Shown: positions 1 to 6,846, counted from the first letter of the stretch. The stretch is DNA of 9,001 nucleotides from an uncultured Clostridia bacterium (GCA_946614685.1 CAMOHF010000032.1:1-9001); one strand, 5' to 3'. The notes: a model not told the origin generated them from the sequence alone. Made by a program: numbers and translations.

Positions 1-63
1 GCACATTGTGTGAAGATCTCGTATCCGCACTTCTATGAGGATATGCAGAGGCTGACGGACTAG
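1..63 (+). CDS. aroA: C-terminal end of EPSP synthase (3-phosphoshikimate 1-carboxyvinyltransferase), partial
   Basis: Only the last 20 codons and a TAG stop are present; the rest lies before the window. The reading frame from base 1 contains CVKISYPHFYEDMQRL, which resembles the extreme C-terminus of EPSP synthases, where a V-x-x-SYP-x-F(F/W/Y)-E-D/H-L/M pattern closes the protein. EPSP synthase joins shikimate 3-phosphate and phosphoenolpyruvate in the chorismate pathway and is cytoplasmic. A hairpin terminator follows 33 nt after the stop, so this is probably the end of its transcription unit. The call rests on a short tail and is therefore moderate; another protein with a similar ending cannot be excluded. 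Confidence 0.6.
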   Translation, partial: AHCVKISYPHFYEDMQRLTD

Positions 64-94
64 TGTTATCGGTGTGATCCGTGCAGAATGATAC

Positions 95-124
95 AAAAAA
101 CAGGAGCCGTAAGGCTCCTGTTTT
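95..124. terminator. Bidirectional rho-independent terminator between aroA and the minus-strand small gene
   Basis: CAGGAGCC (101-108) pairs with GGCTCCTG (113-120) around a GTAA loop, and AAAA (97-100) pairs with TTTT (121-124), giving a 12-bp stem. The T run is four on the plus strand and six on the minus strand (A run 95-100), so it can serve both the aroA tail and the convergent gene ending at 133. Confidence 0.85.
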
Positions 125-132
125 GATAAGGT

Positions 133-399
133 TTAGTCGAGGATGGCGTCCTCGTCGGCAGCTGCCGCAACCGCATCGAGGTCGGAGAAGGCGTCGTCTA
201 AATCGATGTCCTCTTCCTGTTCATCGGCAGGAGTGGGAAGCTTCTCTTCGATTGCTTTTTTAACCTTCTTGATCTTGTTTTCAACGTCGTAGTCTTTGTA
301 AACCTTGCTCTCTTTGATCTGATCTTTGAAAGCATAGCAGATACCGCCTACGGCAGCAGCTGCGATTGTAAACTTGGCAAGCCCCTTGATCATACCCAT
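133..399 (-). CDS. Small hypothetical protein with N-terminal hydrophobic segment and acidic tail (88 aa)
   Basis: The product is not recognised. Three parts are visible. An N-terminal apolar segment (about residues 4-23, KGLAKFTIAAAAVGGICYAF) is rich in Ala and Gly and could be one membrane helix or a membrane-associating helix. A strongly charged, lysine-rich helical middle follows (about 25-54). The C-terminus is very acidic, rich in Asp, Glu and Ala. The layout resembles small YtxH-like envelope proteins in outline, but I see no diagnostic motif. The start at 399 is chosen because AAAGGAG (409-415) lies 9 nt upstream; the in-frame ATG at 405 would leave only 3 nt. It has its own promoter facing left and ends at the hairpin at 95-124, so it is probably monocistronic. 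Confidence 0.7.
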   Translation of the reverse strand: MGMIKGLAKFTIAAAAVGGICYAFKDQIKESKVYKDYDVENKIKKVKKAIEEKLPTPADEQEEDIDLDDAFSDLDAVAAAADEDAILD

Positions 400-408
400 A
401 GTCATACG

Positions 409-415
409 CTCCTTT
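409..415 (-). promoter_or_regulatory. Ribosome binding site deciding the start of the 88-aa gene
   Basis: The minus strand reads AAAGGAG here. Spacing is 9 nt to the ATG at 399 and only 3 nt to the ATG at 405, so the downstream ATG is preferred. Confidence 0.7.
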
Positions 416-433
416 GCTGTAAATAATAAATCC

Positions 434-462
434 ATTCTAATACACGGGGACGCAAAAATCAA
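434..462 (-). promoter_or_regulatory. Sigma-A type promoter for the 88-aa gene
   Basis: On the minus strand a -35 TTGATT (457-462) and a -10 TAGAAT (434-439) are separated by exactly 17 nt. Transcription would start near 427, about 28 nt before the start codon. Confidence 0.65.
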
Positions 463-471
463 GTTACGGGC

Positions 472-500
472 TTGAATAAAATGGCTGTTTTGGGTATCAT
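472..500 (+). promoter_or_regulatory. Sigma-A type promoter for the rightward small membrane gene
   Basis: A -35 TTGAAT (472-477) and a -10 TATCAT (495-500) are separated by exactly 17 nt. The expected start is near 507, about 25 nt upstream of the ATG. It lies back-to-back with the leftward promoter at 434-462, with only 9 nt between the two -35 boxes. Confidence 0.65.
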
Positions 501-517
501 AGAAACGAATATTGAAA

Positions 518-523
518 AAGGAG
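518..523 (+). promoter_or_regulatory. Ribosome binding site deciding the start of the 102-aa gene
   Basis: AAGGAG lies 8 nt before the ATG at 532. An upstream in-frame TTG at 472 overlaps the -35 box and has no such site, so 532 is the start. Confidence 0.75.
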
Positions 524-531
524 TCTGTTCC

Positions 532-840
532 ATGAAAATGAGACCTTTACTCGAATCCGAAAAGAACTATATTACATGTACGGTGATGATGGCTTTGGTC
601 GGTGTGGCCATGCTCTACCTGGGCAAATCCACCGGCGCGATGATCATCTTCGCCATAGCGGTATGCTTTGGGTGCATGACGGCTGTGATGATCGTAAAGA
701 ACAACGCGGATAAGGAATTGGTGAAGCGACTGGTCGAGCAAAAGGAACTTGCCGAGAAGGCGCGCGCCAAGGCGAAGGAGAAGGCTGAGGCAAAGAAGGC
801 TGAGGCGAAAAAGGCCGAAGCGAAGAAGTCGGATGAGTAG
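532..840 (+). CDS. Small two-helix membrane protein with AEAKK-repeat tail (102 aa)
   Basis: The product is not recognised. Residues about 13-31 and 36-55 are two hydrophobic segments joined by a tight turn (LGKSTG), which suggests a membrane hairpin. From about residue 57 the chain is a highly charged Lys/Ala/Glu helix ending in three exact AEAKK units, like the long alanine-lysine-glutamate helices of TolA or histone-like tails. By the positive-inside rule this basic tail should be cytoplasmic, where it could touch nucleic acid or other acidic surfaces; that is inference. It has its own promoter and a good ribosome binding site. No terminator is seen in the 56 nt before the MutS-like gene, so the two are probably co-transcribed. 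Confidence 0.75.
   Translation: MKMRPLLESEKNYITCTVMMALVGVAMLYLGKSTGAMIIFAIAVCFGCMTAVMIVKNNADKELVKRLVEQKELAEKARAKAKEKAEAKKAEAKKAEAKKSDE
784..828 (+). repeat. Three tandem 15-bp units encoding AEAKK
   Basis: Units lie at 784-798, 799-813 and 814-828. They encode identical pentapeptides, but codons differ at wobble positions (gca/gcg, aag/aaa, gct/gcc, gag/gaa), so the protein repeat is kept while the DNA repeat has drifted. Confidence 0.9.
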
Positions 841-896
841 GTGCCTGACCCCATTACGAAAATGTTACGCGTGATGGAGGGGGCGGGAGTGATAGA

Positions 897-2690
897 ATGG
901 AAGAAAAGTTAAATCGATTTGTCAGGATGAATCAGGAAGAGCGGACGAGACTTCGCGGCTTGGAACGGCAGTTTTCCATGATCGCCTTTCTCCGCGGTGT
1001 CGTCTTTCTTGCCGCACTGGCCCTGACTCTGATCGGAGCGAAGGATGGGATACCGTGGCTGCTTGCACCCGGTATTCTTTTGTTTTTCGGATTTGTTTTA
1101 CTTGTGAAAAAGCATGCGGATGTGGATGCGTTGACGGAGCGTGTGAAGTCGATGGAACGGGTGACGCAGGATTATGTCGCGAGATTTCATGATGACTGGC
1201 GAGCTTTCCCGGAGCACGGAGGCGAGTATCTCGGCCCGGATGACGCCGTGGCGACGGACCTGGATCTGCTCGGCCCGAATTCACTGTACCAGCTGATCCA
1301 TGTCTGTCATACGGATGAGGGCTGCTACCGGCTTGCGTCCATGCTCAGAAGACCCGAGAAGGCTTCCGGCACGGAGGAGCGTCGCGAGGCAGTGGAAGAA
1401 CTTGCCATGCGCGAGGAGTTTGCCGTGAAATTTGAGGCTGCGGGGCGGATCGCTGCGGGACGGAAGAAGCGGCCGGATATCACAAGCTTTGAGAATTACT
1501 GTAACCAGGAACAACAGGGACTTCCTTTCGGTATGCAGCTTGCGAGATTCGCGGGACCGGTGCTCTTTTTTTCACTTCTTGTGCTCGGGCTTCTCGACGT
1601 GATCTCCCTCGGATTCTGTCTGATCGCTTTTTTGATCCAGCTCTCGGTGGCGCTTGTCTTAAAACCTGCTTCGGACAGGATCATTCTGCCTGTCTATGGG
1701 ATTAGTCACAGCACGGAGGATTATCTGACGATGCTCTCCATGATCGCAGTGGAGGAGTTTTCTTCAAAGCGCATGACGGACCTGCGAGAAAAGATTATGG
1801 GCGGACAGGGCATCCTTACGGCCTTTCGCCGGCTTGCTGTGATCAGTCAGCTGTACAATGTTTCGTTTAATCCACTGATCCACCAGATCTTATCCGGCGT
1901 CTTCTTCTGGGATTTTCACCTTGCGGCGCTGGTGACCCGCTGGCACGGAAAGTACGGTGCCGCAGCGGCGGACTGCTTTGATGTGATCGCCGAGACGGAA
2001 GTACTCCTATCACTTGCGGTGCCCGGGATGGTTCGTGATACCGCACGCGCCGAGATCACCGAGGATGAGAAAGTGACGATTGCCTGCGAGGACCTGGTGC
2101 ACCCGTTGATCGATCCGGAGAAAGCGGTGGGCAATTCCGCTGCCTTTGCGGATGGGGTCACCATCGTAACCGGTTCGAATATGTCCGGTAAGACCACATT
2201 TTTGCGCACCCTTGCCATCAATCTGATCCTGGCGGATATCGGTGCGCCGATCTGCGGCAAGTATCTTCGCGCATCGCGGATGCGCATCTTCACTTCCATG
2301 CGGATCAAGGACGATGTGGCAGGCGGTATCTCCACATTTTATGCCGAGATCCTGCGGATCAAGGCTATGGCCGATTACCGGAAAGAAAACCGTCCGATGC
2401 TCTGCCTGATCGACGAGATCTTCAAGGGAACCAATTCCGCGGACAGGATCTGCGGAGCGGAACACGCGATCAAAAGCCTGTCCGGCGAGAACTCCATCGT
2501 GATCGTTTCCACCCATGATTTCGAACTGTGCGATCTGACGGACGATGCAGGTCATCCTGCGAACAATCTTCACTTCGAGGAGTCCTACGAGGATGATGCG
2601 CTGACCTTTGATTACAAGGTGAAACCGGGCAGATGCACCACCACAAACGCGCGAGAATTGCTGCGGATGGCAGGATTCTCGATTTCCTGA
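897..2690 (+). CDS. Membrane-anchored MutS-family ATPase (597 aa)
   Basis: The C-terminal third is a MutS-type ABC ATPase. It has Walker A GSNMSGKTT (residues 426-434), Walker B MLCLIDE with D506 and E507, the following GTNS (511-514), and the STH switch histidine at 540. Ahead of it lies a helical region (about 265-400) like the MutS core and lever. The N-terminal 110 residues carry two hydrophobic segments (about 26-47 and 52-70), and a second hydrophobic pair lies at about 217-256, so the protein is probably in the membrane with its ATPase in the cytoplasm. True MutS is about 850-900 residues with an N-terminal mismatch-binding domain containing an F-x-E motif; that part is absent. It therefore belongs among the MutS-related proteins often labelled mismatch repair MutS without proof, and the role is unknown. 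GGGAG (885-889) sits 7 nt before the ATG. It probably shares a transcript with the small membrane gene ending at 840. Confidence 0.88.
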   Translation: MEEKLNRFVRMNQEERTRLRGLERQFSMIAFLRGVVFLAALALTLIGAKDGIPWLLAPGILLFFGFVLLVKKHADVDALTERVKSMERVTQDYVARFHDDWRAFPEHGGEYLGPDDAVATDLDLLGPNSLYQLIHVCHTDEGCYRLASMLRRPEKASGTEERREAVEELAMREEFAVKFEAAGRIAAGRKKRPDITSFENYCNQEQQGLPFGMQLARFAGPVLFFSLLVLGLLDVISLGFCLIAFLIQLSVALVLKPASDRIILPVYGISHSTEDYLTMLSMIAVEEFSSKRMTDLREKIMGGQGILTAFRRLAVISQLYNVSFNPLIHQILSGVFFWDFHLAALVTRWHGKYGAAAADCFDVIAETEVLLSLAVPGMVRDTARAEITEDEKVTIACEDLVHPLIDPEKAVGNSAAFADGVTIVTGSNMSGKTTFLRTLAINLILADIGAPICGKYLRASRMRIFTSMRIKDDVAGGISTFYAEILRIKAMADYRKENRPMLCLIDEIFKGTNSADRICGAEHAIKSLSGENSIVIVSTHDFELCDLTDDAGHPANNLHFEESYEDDALTFDYKVKPGRCTTTNARELLRMAGFSIS

Positions 2691-2785
2691 TTTGTGGAAT
2701 TCTCACAAAAAATGAAAGAAAATTTGTGTATTAAAATTTGTCGATTATGCACAATGCCAATTATCGGAAACTGCCAACTTCTCTG

Positions 2786-2815
2786 TTGACTTTCGTTTTG
2801 CAGTTGCGTTAAAAT
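2786..2815 (+). promoter_or_regulatory. Strong sigma-A type promoter for the 698-aa protein gene
   Basis: A -35 TTGACT (2786-2791) and a -10 TAAAAT (2810-2815) each match the consensus at five of six positions, with an 18-nt spacer. The region before it (2691-2760) is very A/T rich and could act as an UP element. Transcription would start near 2822. The ribosome binding site AAGGGGG (2837-2843) lies 8 nt before the ATG at 2852. A short inverted repeat AACTGC (2769-2774) / GCAGTT (2800-2805) brackets the -35 box and could be an operator, but it is only 6 bp per arm. Confidence 0.7.
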
Positions 2816-2851
2816 ATGTCTTAGTGAAATATGTACAAGGGGGTAATTTAG

Positions 2852-4948
2852 ATGGCATTACCGGCAAATATCACAGCGGGCCAGGACAGCAACGTACTCA
2901 CTATAGCTGCTTCCAACAACAAGGGACTCTTGATCAGATTCCTGAATGAGCAGGTTGAGGACGGCTTCTACACGCTTGTGATCGACTACTTGAAGGACAG
3001 CAATTTCGATCTTTCTACCATGATGGTTGATGATGATGTCCGGTCTCAGTGCACCAAGCTCTATGAGCTCGGCGAATTCGTAGACGAGAACATCAAAGCT
3101 ACGGGCAGATACGAGATCGAAGAGTGGATCGAGCCTCTGTTCCGTTTCGTATACGGAGACATCAATCCTTCCGATATTGACGCACCCATCAGCACATCCG
3201 GTATCTACAGATACAGCATCTGGCTGATCTATCTCTATCAGAGAGAGAAGTTCTCCGATGCCATGCGACTGATCGGCGAGCGTATTGCTCCTCTTCTCAT
3301 CAATCTTTCTTATCAGATTCTTGAGGATGACGACAGACCGAAGAACTTCGACAAGGCGATCATGGGTTACCTTGATCTCTTCAATGTCGTTATGGAGATG
3401 GGCATCCCCGCATCCGAGGCGAACTCCGATGCATACATGAACAACCTCGAAGTCCTCTTTGACTACGTGGTTGAGGATCCTCATGTAGGCAATGATTACA
3501 AGATCCAGTTCTCCATCGGACTTTTCAATGCTTACATCAGCAACAAAGACTTCAACAAGGCCTTTGAATTCTACGGACTGAATGCGGAGTACATCCCCAT
3601 CGACAACATGTCCGTATATGAGAGCTTCAAGGAGTTGATCCGCAACACCAACTCCGCGCAGAACACATCCGTTCTTTCCAGAAGCGTGATCAATGCGATC
3701 TCCAAGCAGGAGATCTACAACAAGCGTATCGATACACTGATCTCCGAAGTTTCATCCTTCATGAGAAAGGTATATCAGTACATCGAGAACGAACCCGATA
3801 TGAAGAAGAACCTTCAGATCCTCGGTGCCGGTACCTCTCTTCGTGACAAGACGAATGTCTTCGAAGGACTTTACGAGTACAACCTCGTATTCTATGAGTG
3901 CGGTATCAAGGAACTCGTGAACCAGGATCTTTCCACTCGTTCCTGGGAGGAGAAGTATGAGATCCTCGATCTTCTCTACACCACGATGAATGTTATCTTC
4001 GACGGATACAATGTATACGAGATCTCCAACAAGATCGAGCATCAGTATGTGGAGCTTAACTGGATCGGCAACTATGTGAATGCCAACCCGACACTCCTCA
4101 AGCTGTTCTTCTCCGTGAAAGAGAAGATCAAGGCATTCAAGGTCAGAAAGAATTCCATCCTTGAGAAGTCCAAGACCAATTACGAGATCAAGCAGATGAT
4201 CGATGACAGACAGAAGGCACTTGTCTTCATGGCTGCAGAGGATATGATCGCGAACGGCTTAAACGGCGGCACGATCAACATCATCAACAACAACTACGAT
4301 CCGAAGACCGCAGAGAAGTATCTCATCAAGACTTACGCAGATATTGCGGTTCCTGCCAAGTACAAGAAGGCAGAAGTGAAGGATTCCGGCAGCAAGCTTT
4401 TCGGTAAGGCTGCTGCGCCGGCGATGGATCCCGACTTAAAGAAGCTGCTTTCCGATACCAGAATCGAGGAGATGCTCTTAAAGTCCGAGTGGCTGTGGCA
4501 TCAGTATGAGGACAAGGGTAACGATCAGCAGACACCCGAAGAGGCTACCTACAGCGTGGTATGTCTCGTGAAGGTTGTTGAGAGACTTCTTGACAAGAAG
4601 AGCGGCGGCGCATCAAGCGCAGCACCTGCTCCGAACAAGAAAGTCATCATCACCAAGACCGGAAAGGTTATCGAGCTCTCCGACGAGGGTCAGCAGGCTG
4701 TACCGAATGCAGGCAACAACGCATCCCTTGCACCGACTGTGATCGAGAACTTGAACAACATCGTCGTGGCTTTAAAGGACAAGGCAGAGGACAATGTCAC
4801 ATACGTTAAGGCATATGTGAACGACTGGCTTGATGCGATCGTGGATGCGAAGTTCGACCGTACAACCATGATGCCGCTCTTTGAGGCTGAGGAGCTTCGC
4901 AGCAAGACCCTTCAGGTTGTGAAAAAGCTTCGCGCAGATCTCTTATAA
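2852..4948 (+). CDS. Large unrecognised soluble protein, mainly helical (698 aa)
   Basis: I do not recognise this family. There is no signal peptide, no convincing membrane helix and no nucleotide-binding or catalytic motif that I can name. Residues about 1-460 look like a continuous array of amphipathic helices rich in Tyr, Phe, Ile, Asp and Asn, as in helical-repeat or scaffold folds. A short Asn-rich stretch (GGTINIINNNYD, 472-483) follows. A lysine- and alanine-rich section (about 503-526) leads to a second helical part (527-582). A flexible Ser/Ala/Pro/Gly linker spans about 583-628, with a short beta-like piece KVIITKTGKVIEL inside it. A final helical domain (629-698) closes the chain. 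Codon choice favours ATC, AAG, CTT/CTC and AGA/CGT, like the rpsT gene here and unlike the CTG/CGG-richer mutS-like gene. With its strong promoter and dedicated terminator, this suggests an abundant cytoplasmic protein expressed alone. Function is unknown. Confidence 0.85.
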   Translation: MALPANITAGQDSNVLTIAASNNKGLLIRFLNEQVEDGFYTLVIDYLKDSNFDLSTMMVDDDVRSQCTKLYELGEFVDENIKATGRYEIEEWIEPLFRFVYGDINPSDIDAPISTSGIYRYSIWLIYLYQREKFSDAMRLIGERIAPLLINLSYQILEDDDRPKNFDKAIMGYLDLFNVVMEMGIPASEANSDAYMNNLEVLFDYVVEDPHVGNDYKIQFSIGLFNAYISNKDFNKAFEFYGLNAEYIPIDNMSVYESFKELIRNTNSAQNTSVLSRSVINAISKQEIYNKRIDTLISEVSSFMRKVYQYIENEPDMKKNLQILGAGTSLRDKTNVFEGLYEYNLVFYECGIKELVNQDLSTRSWEEKYEILDLLYTTMNVIFDGYNVYEISNKIEHQYVELNWIGNYVNANPTLLKLFFSVKEKIKAFKVRKNSILEKSKTNYEIKQMIDDRQKALVFMAAEDMIANGLNGGTINIINNNYDPKTAEKYLIKTYADIAVPAKYKKAEVKDSGSKLFGKAAAPAMDPDLKKLLSDTRIEEMLLKSEWLWHQYEDKGNDQQTPEEATYSVVCLVKVVERLLDKKSGGASSAAPAPNKKVIITKTGKVIELSDEGQQAVPNAGNNASLAPTVIENLNNIVVALKDKAEDNVTYVKAYVNDWLDAIVDAKFDRTTMMPLFEAEELRSKTLQVVKKLRADLL

Positions 4949-4951
4949 TCT

Positions 4952-4978
4952 TCGACACAAAAAAACCTTTATTATAAC
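4952..4978 (+). promoter_or_regulatory. Possible uvrC promoter running into the terminator hairpin
   Basis: TCGACA (4952-4957, five of six to the -35 consensus) and TATAAC (4973-4978, five of six to the -10) are separated by 15 nt, which is short. A transcript from it would begin near 4985, inside the left arm of the hairpin, and so would lack the full terminator stem. This would explain how uvrC is expressed despite the hairpin. It is a weak call because of the spacer. Confidence 0.3.
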
Positions 4979-4979
4979 T

Positions 4980-5012
4980 GGAGGTATCTCGCGGAGGTAC
5001 CTCCTTTCTTTT
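4980..5012 (+). terminator. Rho-independent terminator of the 698-aa gene, abutting the uvrC start
   Basis: GGAGGTATCTC (4980-4990) pairs with GAGGTACCTCC (4994-5004) around a GCG loop: 11 pairs with one G·U (4987/4997). TTTCTTTT (5005-5012) follows. It begins 31 nt after the stop of the 698-aa gene and ends 6 nt before the uvrC ATG, which is unusually close. The right half includes a perfect 12-bp palindrome GGAGGTACCTCC (4993-5004). Confidence 0.85.
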
Positions 5013-5018
5013 ACAAAA

Positions 5019-6842
5019 ATGGAAGTACAGTTTGACATTGAAGAAGAACTGAATAAACTGCCGAAGTCCCCCGGGGTCTATCTGATGCACGACAAGCACG
5101 ATGAGATTCTCTATGTGGGAAAGGCCATCAATCTGCACAATCGCGTCAGACAGTACTTTCGAACGGGACACGGACACGGCGGGTCCTTAAAGATCGCACG
5201 TATGGTGGAGCAGATCGCCTATTTTGAGTACATTGTCACGAACTCGGAGATGGAGGCGCTGGTACTTGAGTGCAACCTCATCAAGGAGTACCATCCCAAG
5301 TACAACACCATGATGACGGACGACAAGGGCTATCCTTACATTCGGGTGACAGTGGATGAGGCCTATCCGCGCGTGCTTTACAGCCACAACATGAAGCGTG
5401 ACAAGTCCCGGTATTTCGGACCTTTTACGAATGCGAAGGCTGTGCATGATACCATCGATCTGCTTGTGAAACTCTATAGGCTTCGGACCTGCAGCAAGAA
5501 TCTCCCGAAAGAGATCGGCAAGGACAGACCCTGTCTGTATCACCAGATCGGTCAGTGTGATGCGCCCTGCAACGGTCTGATCTCCGAAGAGGACTACAGG
5601 AAGCACATCGATGACGCCATCAGTTTCCTCGGCGGAAACCAGAAGGAGATTCTGAAGGATCTGACGGAACGTATGAAGGCTTACGCCGCGGAGATGGAGT
5701 TTGAGAAGGCCGCGGAGACGCGGGACCTGATCGAGAGCGTAAAGCATATTGCAGACAAGCAGCAAATGAGCAAGACGGCGGGAGAAAACCGCGATGTCAT
5801 CGCATACGCCGCAAGCGAGCAGGATATCGTGGTGAGTGTCTTCTTCATTCGCGAGGGCAAGCTGATCGGGCGTGAGCACCACCATATGAATGGCAATATG
5901 GAAGACAAGGCTGCGGAGATCCTGGGCGGATTTATCAAGCAGTTTTACCTGGGAATCCCGTCTCTGCCGAAGGAGATCGTGGTTTCGGATGAACCGGAGG
6001 AGCGGGAACTCTTAGAGTCCTTTCTTACAGAACGCGCCGGAAGCAAGGTTACCATCGTAGTACCGCAGAAGGGTGACAAGAACCGGATCGTGAAGCTGGC
6101 TGCGGAGAATGCGGCACTGGTTCTCGAACAGGATATGGAACGGATCAAGCGCAAGGAAAAGCGCACCATCGGGGCGGTGGCAGACATAGCGAAGACCATC
6201 GGCATCGAGAAGGCGGACAGGATGGAGGCTTTTGATATCTCTCATATCTCCGGTACGCTTTCTGTGGCATCCATGGTGGTCTTTGAGAAGGGAGAACCGA
6301 AGAAGAACGCATACAGAAAGTTCCGACTGAAATCTGTGGAAGGTCCGGACGATTACGCAGCCATGAAAGAAGTCCTCGCAAGGAGATTCACAGACGAAAG
6401 GATGGATACGTATCCCGACGTGATCATGATGGACGGCGGCCGCGGCCAGGTAAATGTCGCGACGATGGTTTTGGACAGTCTCGGACTCGAGATACCCGTA
6501 TGCGGTATGGTAAAGGATGACAACCACCATACGCGTGGGTTATACTATAACAATCGTGAGGTCACATTTCCCGCGGGAAGTGAAGCGATGCTGATGATCA
6601 CGGCGCTGCAGGATGAGGCGCATCGATTTGCGATCACCTATCACAGGCAGCTCCGCAAGGAAAAACAGGTGCGATCGATCCTCGATGAGATCCCCGGCGT
6701 GGGACCCGCAAGGAGAAAAGCGTTGCTGCTTCACTTCGGAGATGTGGAAGCTATCCGCGCGGCGACGCTTGAAGAGATCGAGCAGGTGCCCGGGATGGTA
6801 GCATCCGTGGCGCGTGCGGTCTATGAATTCTTTCACATGTAA
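5019..6842 (+). CDS. uvrC: Excinuclease ABC subunit C (UvrC), 607 aa
   Basis: UvrC is the nuclease of the UvrABC nucleotide excision repair system; it cuts the damaged strand on both sides of a lesion handed over by UvrA and UvrB. Length is typical and the domains are in order. The GIY-YIG nuclease (about 15-95) has PGVYLM, ILYVGKA and NRVRQYF. A four-cysteine set follows (C158, C172, C180, C184), as known for the iron-sulphur cluster of UvrC. The UVR motif that contacts UvrB lies at about 210-243 (EMEFEKAAETRD). The RNase H-like nuclease has D406 (AFDISH), D472 (MDGGRGQ) and H535 (EAHRFA). Tandem helix-hairpin-helix motifs end the protein (about 553-605; IPGVGPARR, VPGMVASVA). All key residues appear intact. 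The start at 5019 is the only in-frame choice that keeps the usual FDIEEEL N-terminus, yet no Shine-Dalgarno precedes it. No GAAC-N4-GTTC SOS box is visible upstream. Confidence 0.97.
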   Translation: MEVQFDIEEELNKLPKSPGVYLMHDKHDEILYVGKAINLHNRVRQYFRTGHGHGGSLKIARMVEQIAYFEYIVTNSEMEALVLECNLIKEYHPKYNTMMTDDKGYPYIRVTVDEAYPRVLYSHNMKRDKSRYFGPFTNAKAVHDTIDLLVKLYRLRTCSKNLPKEIGKDRPCLYHQIGQCDAPCNGLISEEDYRKHIDDAISFLGGNQKEILKDLTERMKAYAAEMEFEKAAETRDLIESVKHIADKQQMSKTAGENRDVIAYAASEQDIVVSVFFIREGKLIGREHHHMNGNMEDKAAEILGGFIKQFYLGIPSLPKEIVVSDEPEERELLESFLTERAGSKVTIVVPQKGDKNRIVKLAAENAALVLEQDMERIKRKEKRTIGAVADIAKTIGIEKADRMEAFDISHISGTLSVASMVVFEKGEPKKNAYRKFRLKSVEGPDDYAAMKEVLARRFTDERMDTYPDVIMMDGGRGQVNVATMVLDSLGLEIPVCGMVKDDNHHTRGLYYNNREVTFPAGSEAMLMITALQDEAHRFAITYHRQLRKEKQVRSILDEIPGVGPARRKALLLHFGDVEAIRAATLEEIEQVPGMVASVARAVYEFFHM

Positions 6843-6846
6843 GGAG
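6841..6846 (+). promoter_or_regulatory. Ribosome binding site of the YqeG-type gene overlapping the uvrC stop
   Basis: AAGGAG begins inside the TAA stop of uvrC (6840-6842) and lies 7 nt before the ATG at 6854. Ribosomes ending uvrC therefore stop on the next gene's binding site, which favours coupled translation. Confidence 0.8.

Noticed and set aside
2010..2573. Minus-strand 187-codon open frame inside the mutS-like gene
   Set aside because: It lies wholly antisense to a gene with intact ATPase motifs, has low-complexity, family-less protein content and no ribosome binding site or promoter that I can see.
2858..3484. Minus-strand 208-codon open frame inside the 698-aa gene
   Set aside because: The plus strand has promoter, ribosome site and terminator consistent with the long frame; the antisense frame has none of these.
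4944..4949. Perfect TATAAT at the stop codon of the 698-aa gene, as a uvrC promoter
   Set aside because: No acceptable -35 lies 16-18 nt upstream (GAAAAA there), and the nearest TTGTGA gives a 21-nt spacer. Its transcript would also pass through the complete terminator.
4949..5018. LexA/SOS box in front of uvrC
   Set aside because: I looked for GAAC-N4-GTTC and close variants in this stretch and found none.
5187..5885. Minus-strand 232-codon open frame inside uvrC
   Set aside because: It is a shadow of uvrC, whose motifs and length are fully typical; the antisense product resembles no family.
897..6842. The MutS-like gene, the 698-aa gene and uvrC as one DNA-repair cluster
   Set aside because: The 698-aa gene has its own promoter and terminator and no nucleic-acid motif, and the MutS-like protein lacks mismatch recognition, so adjacency alone does not support a shared pathway.
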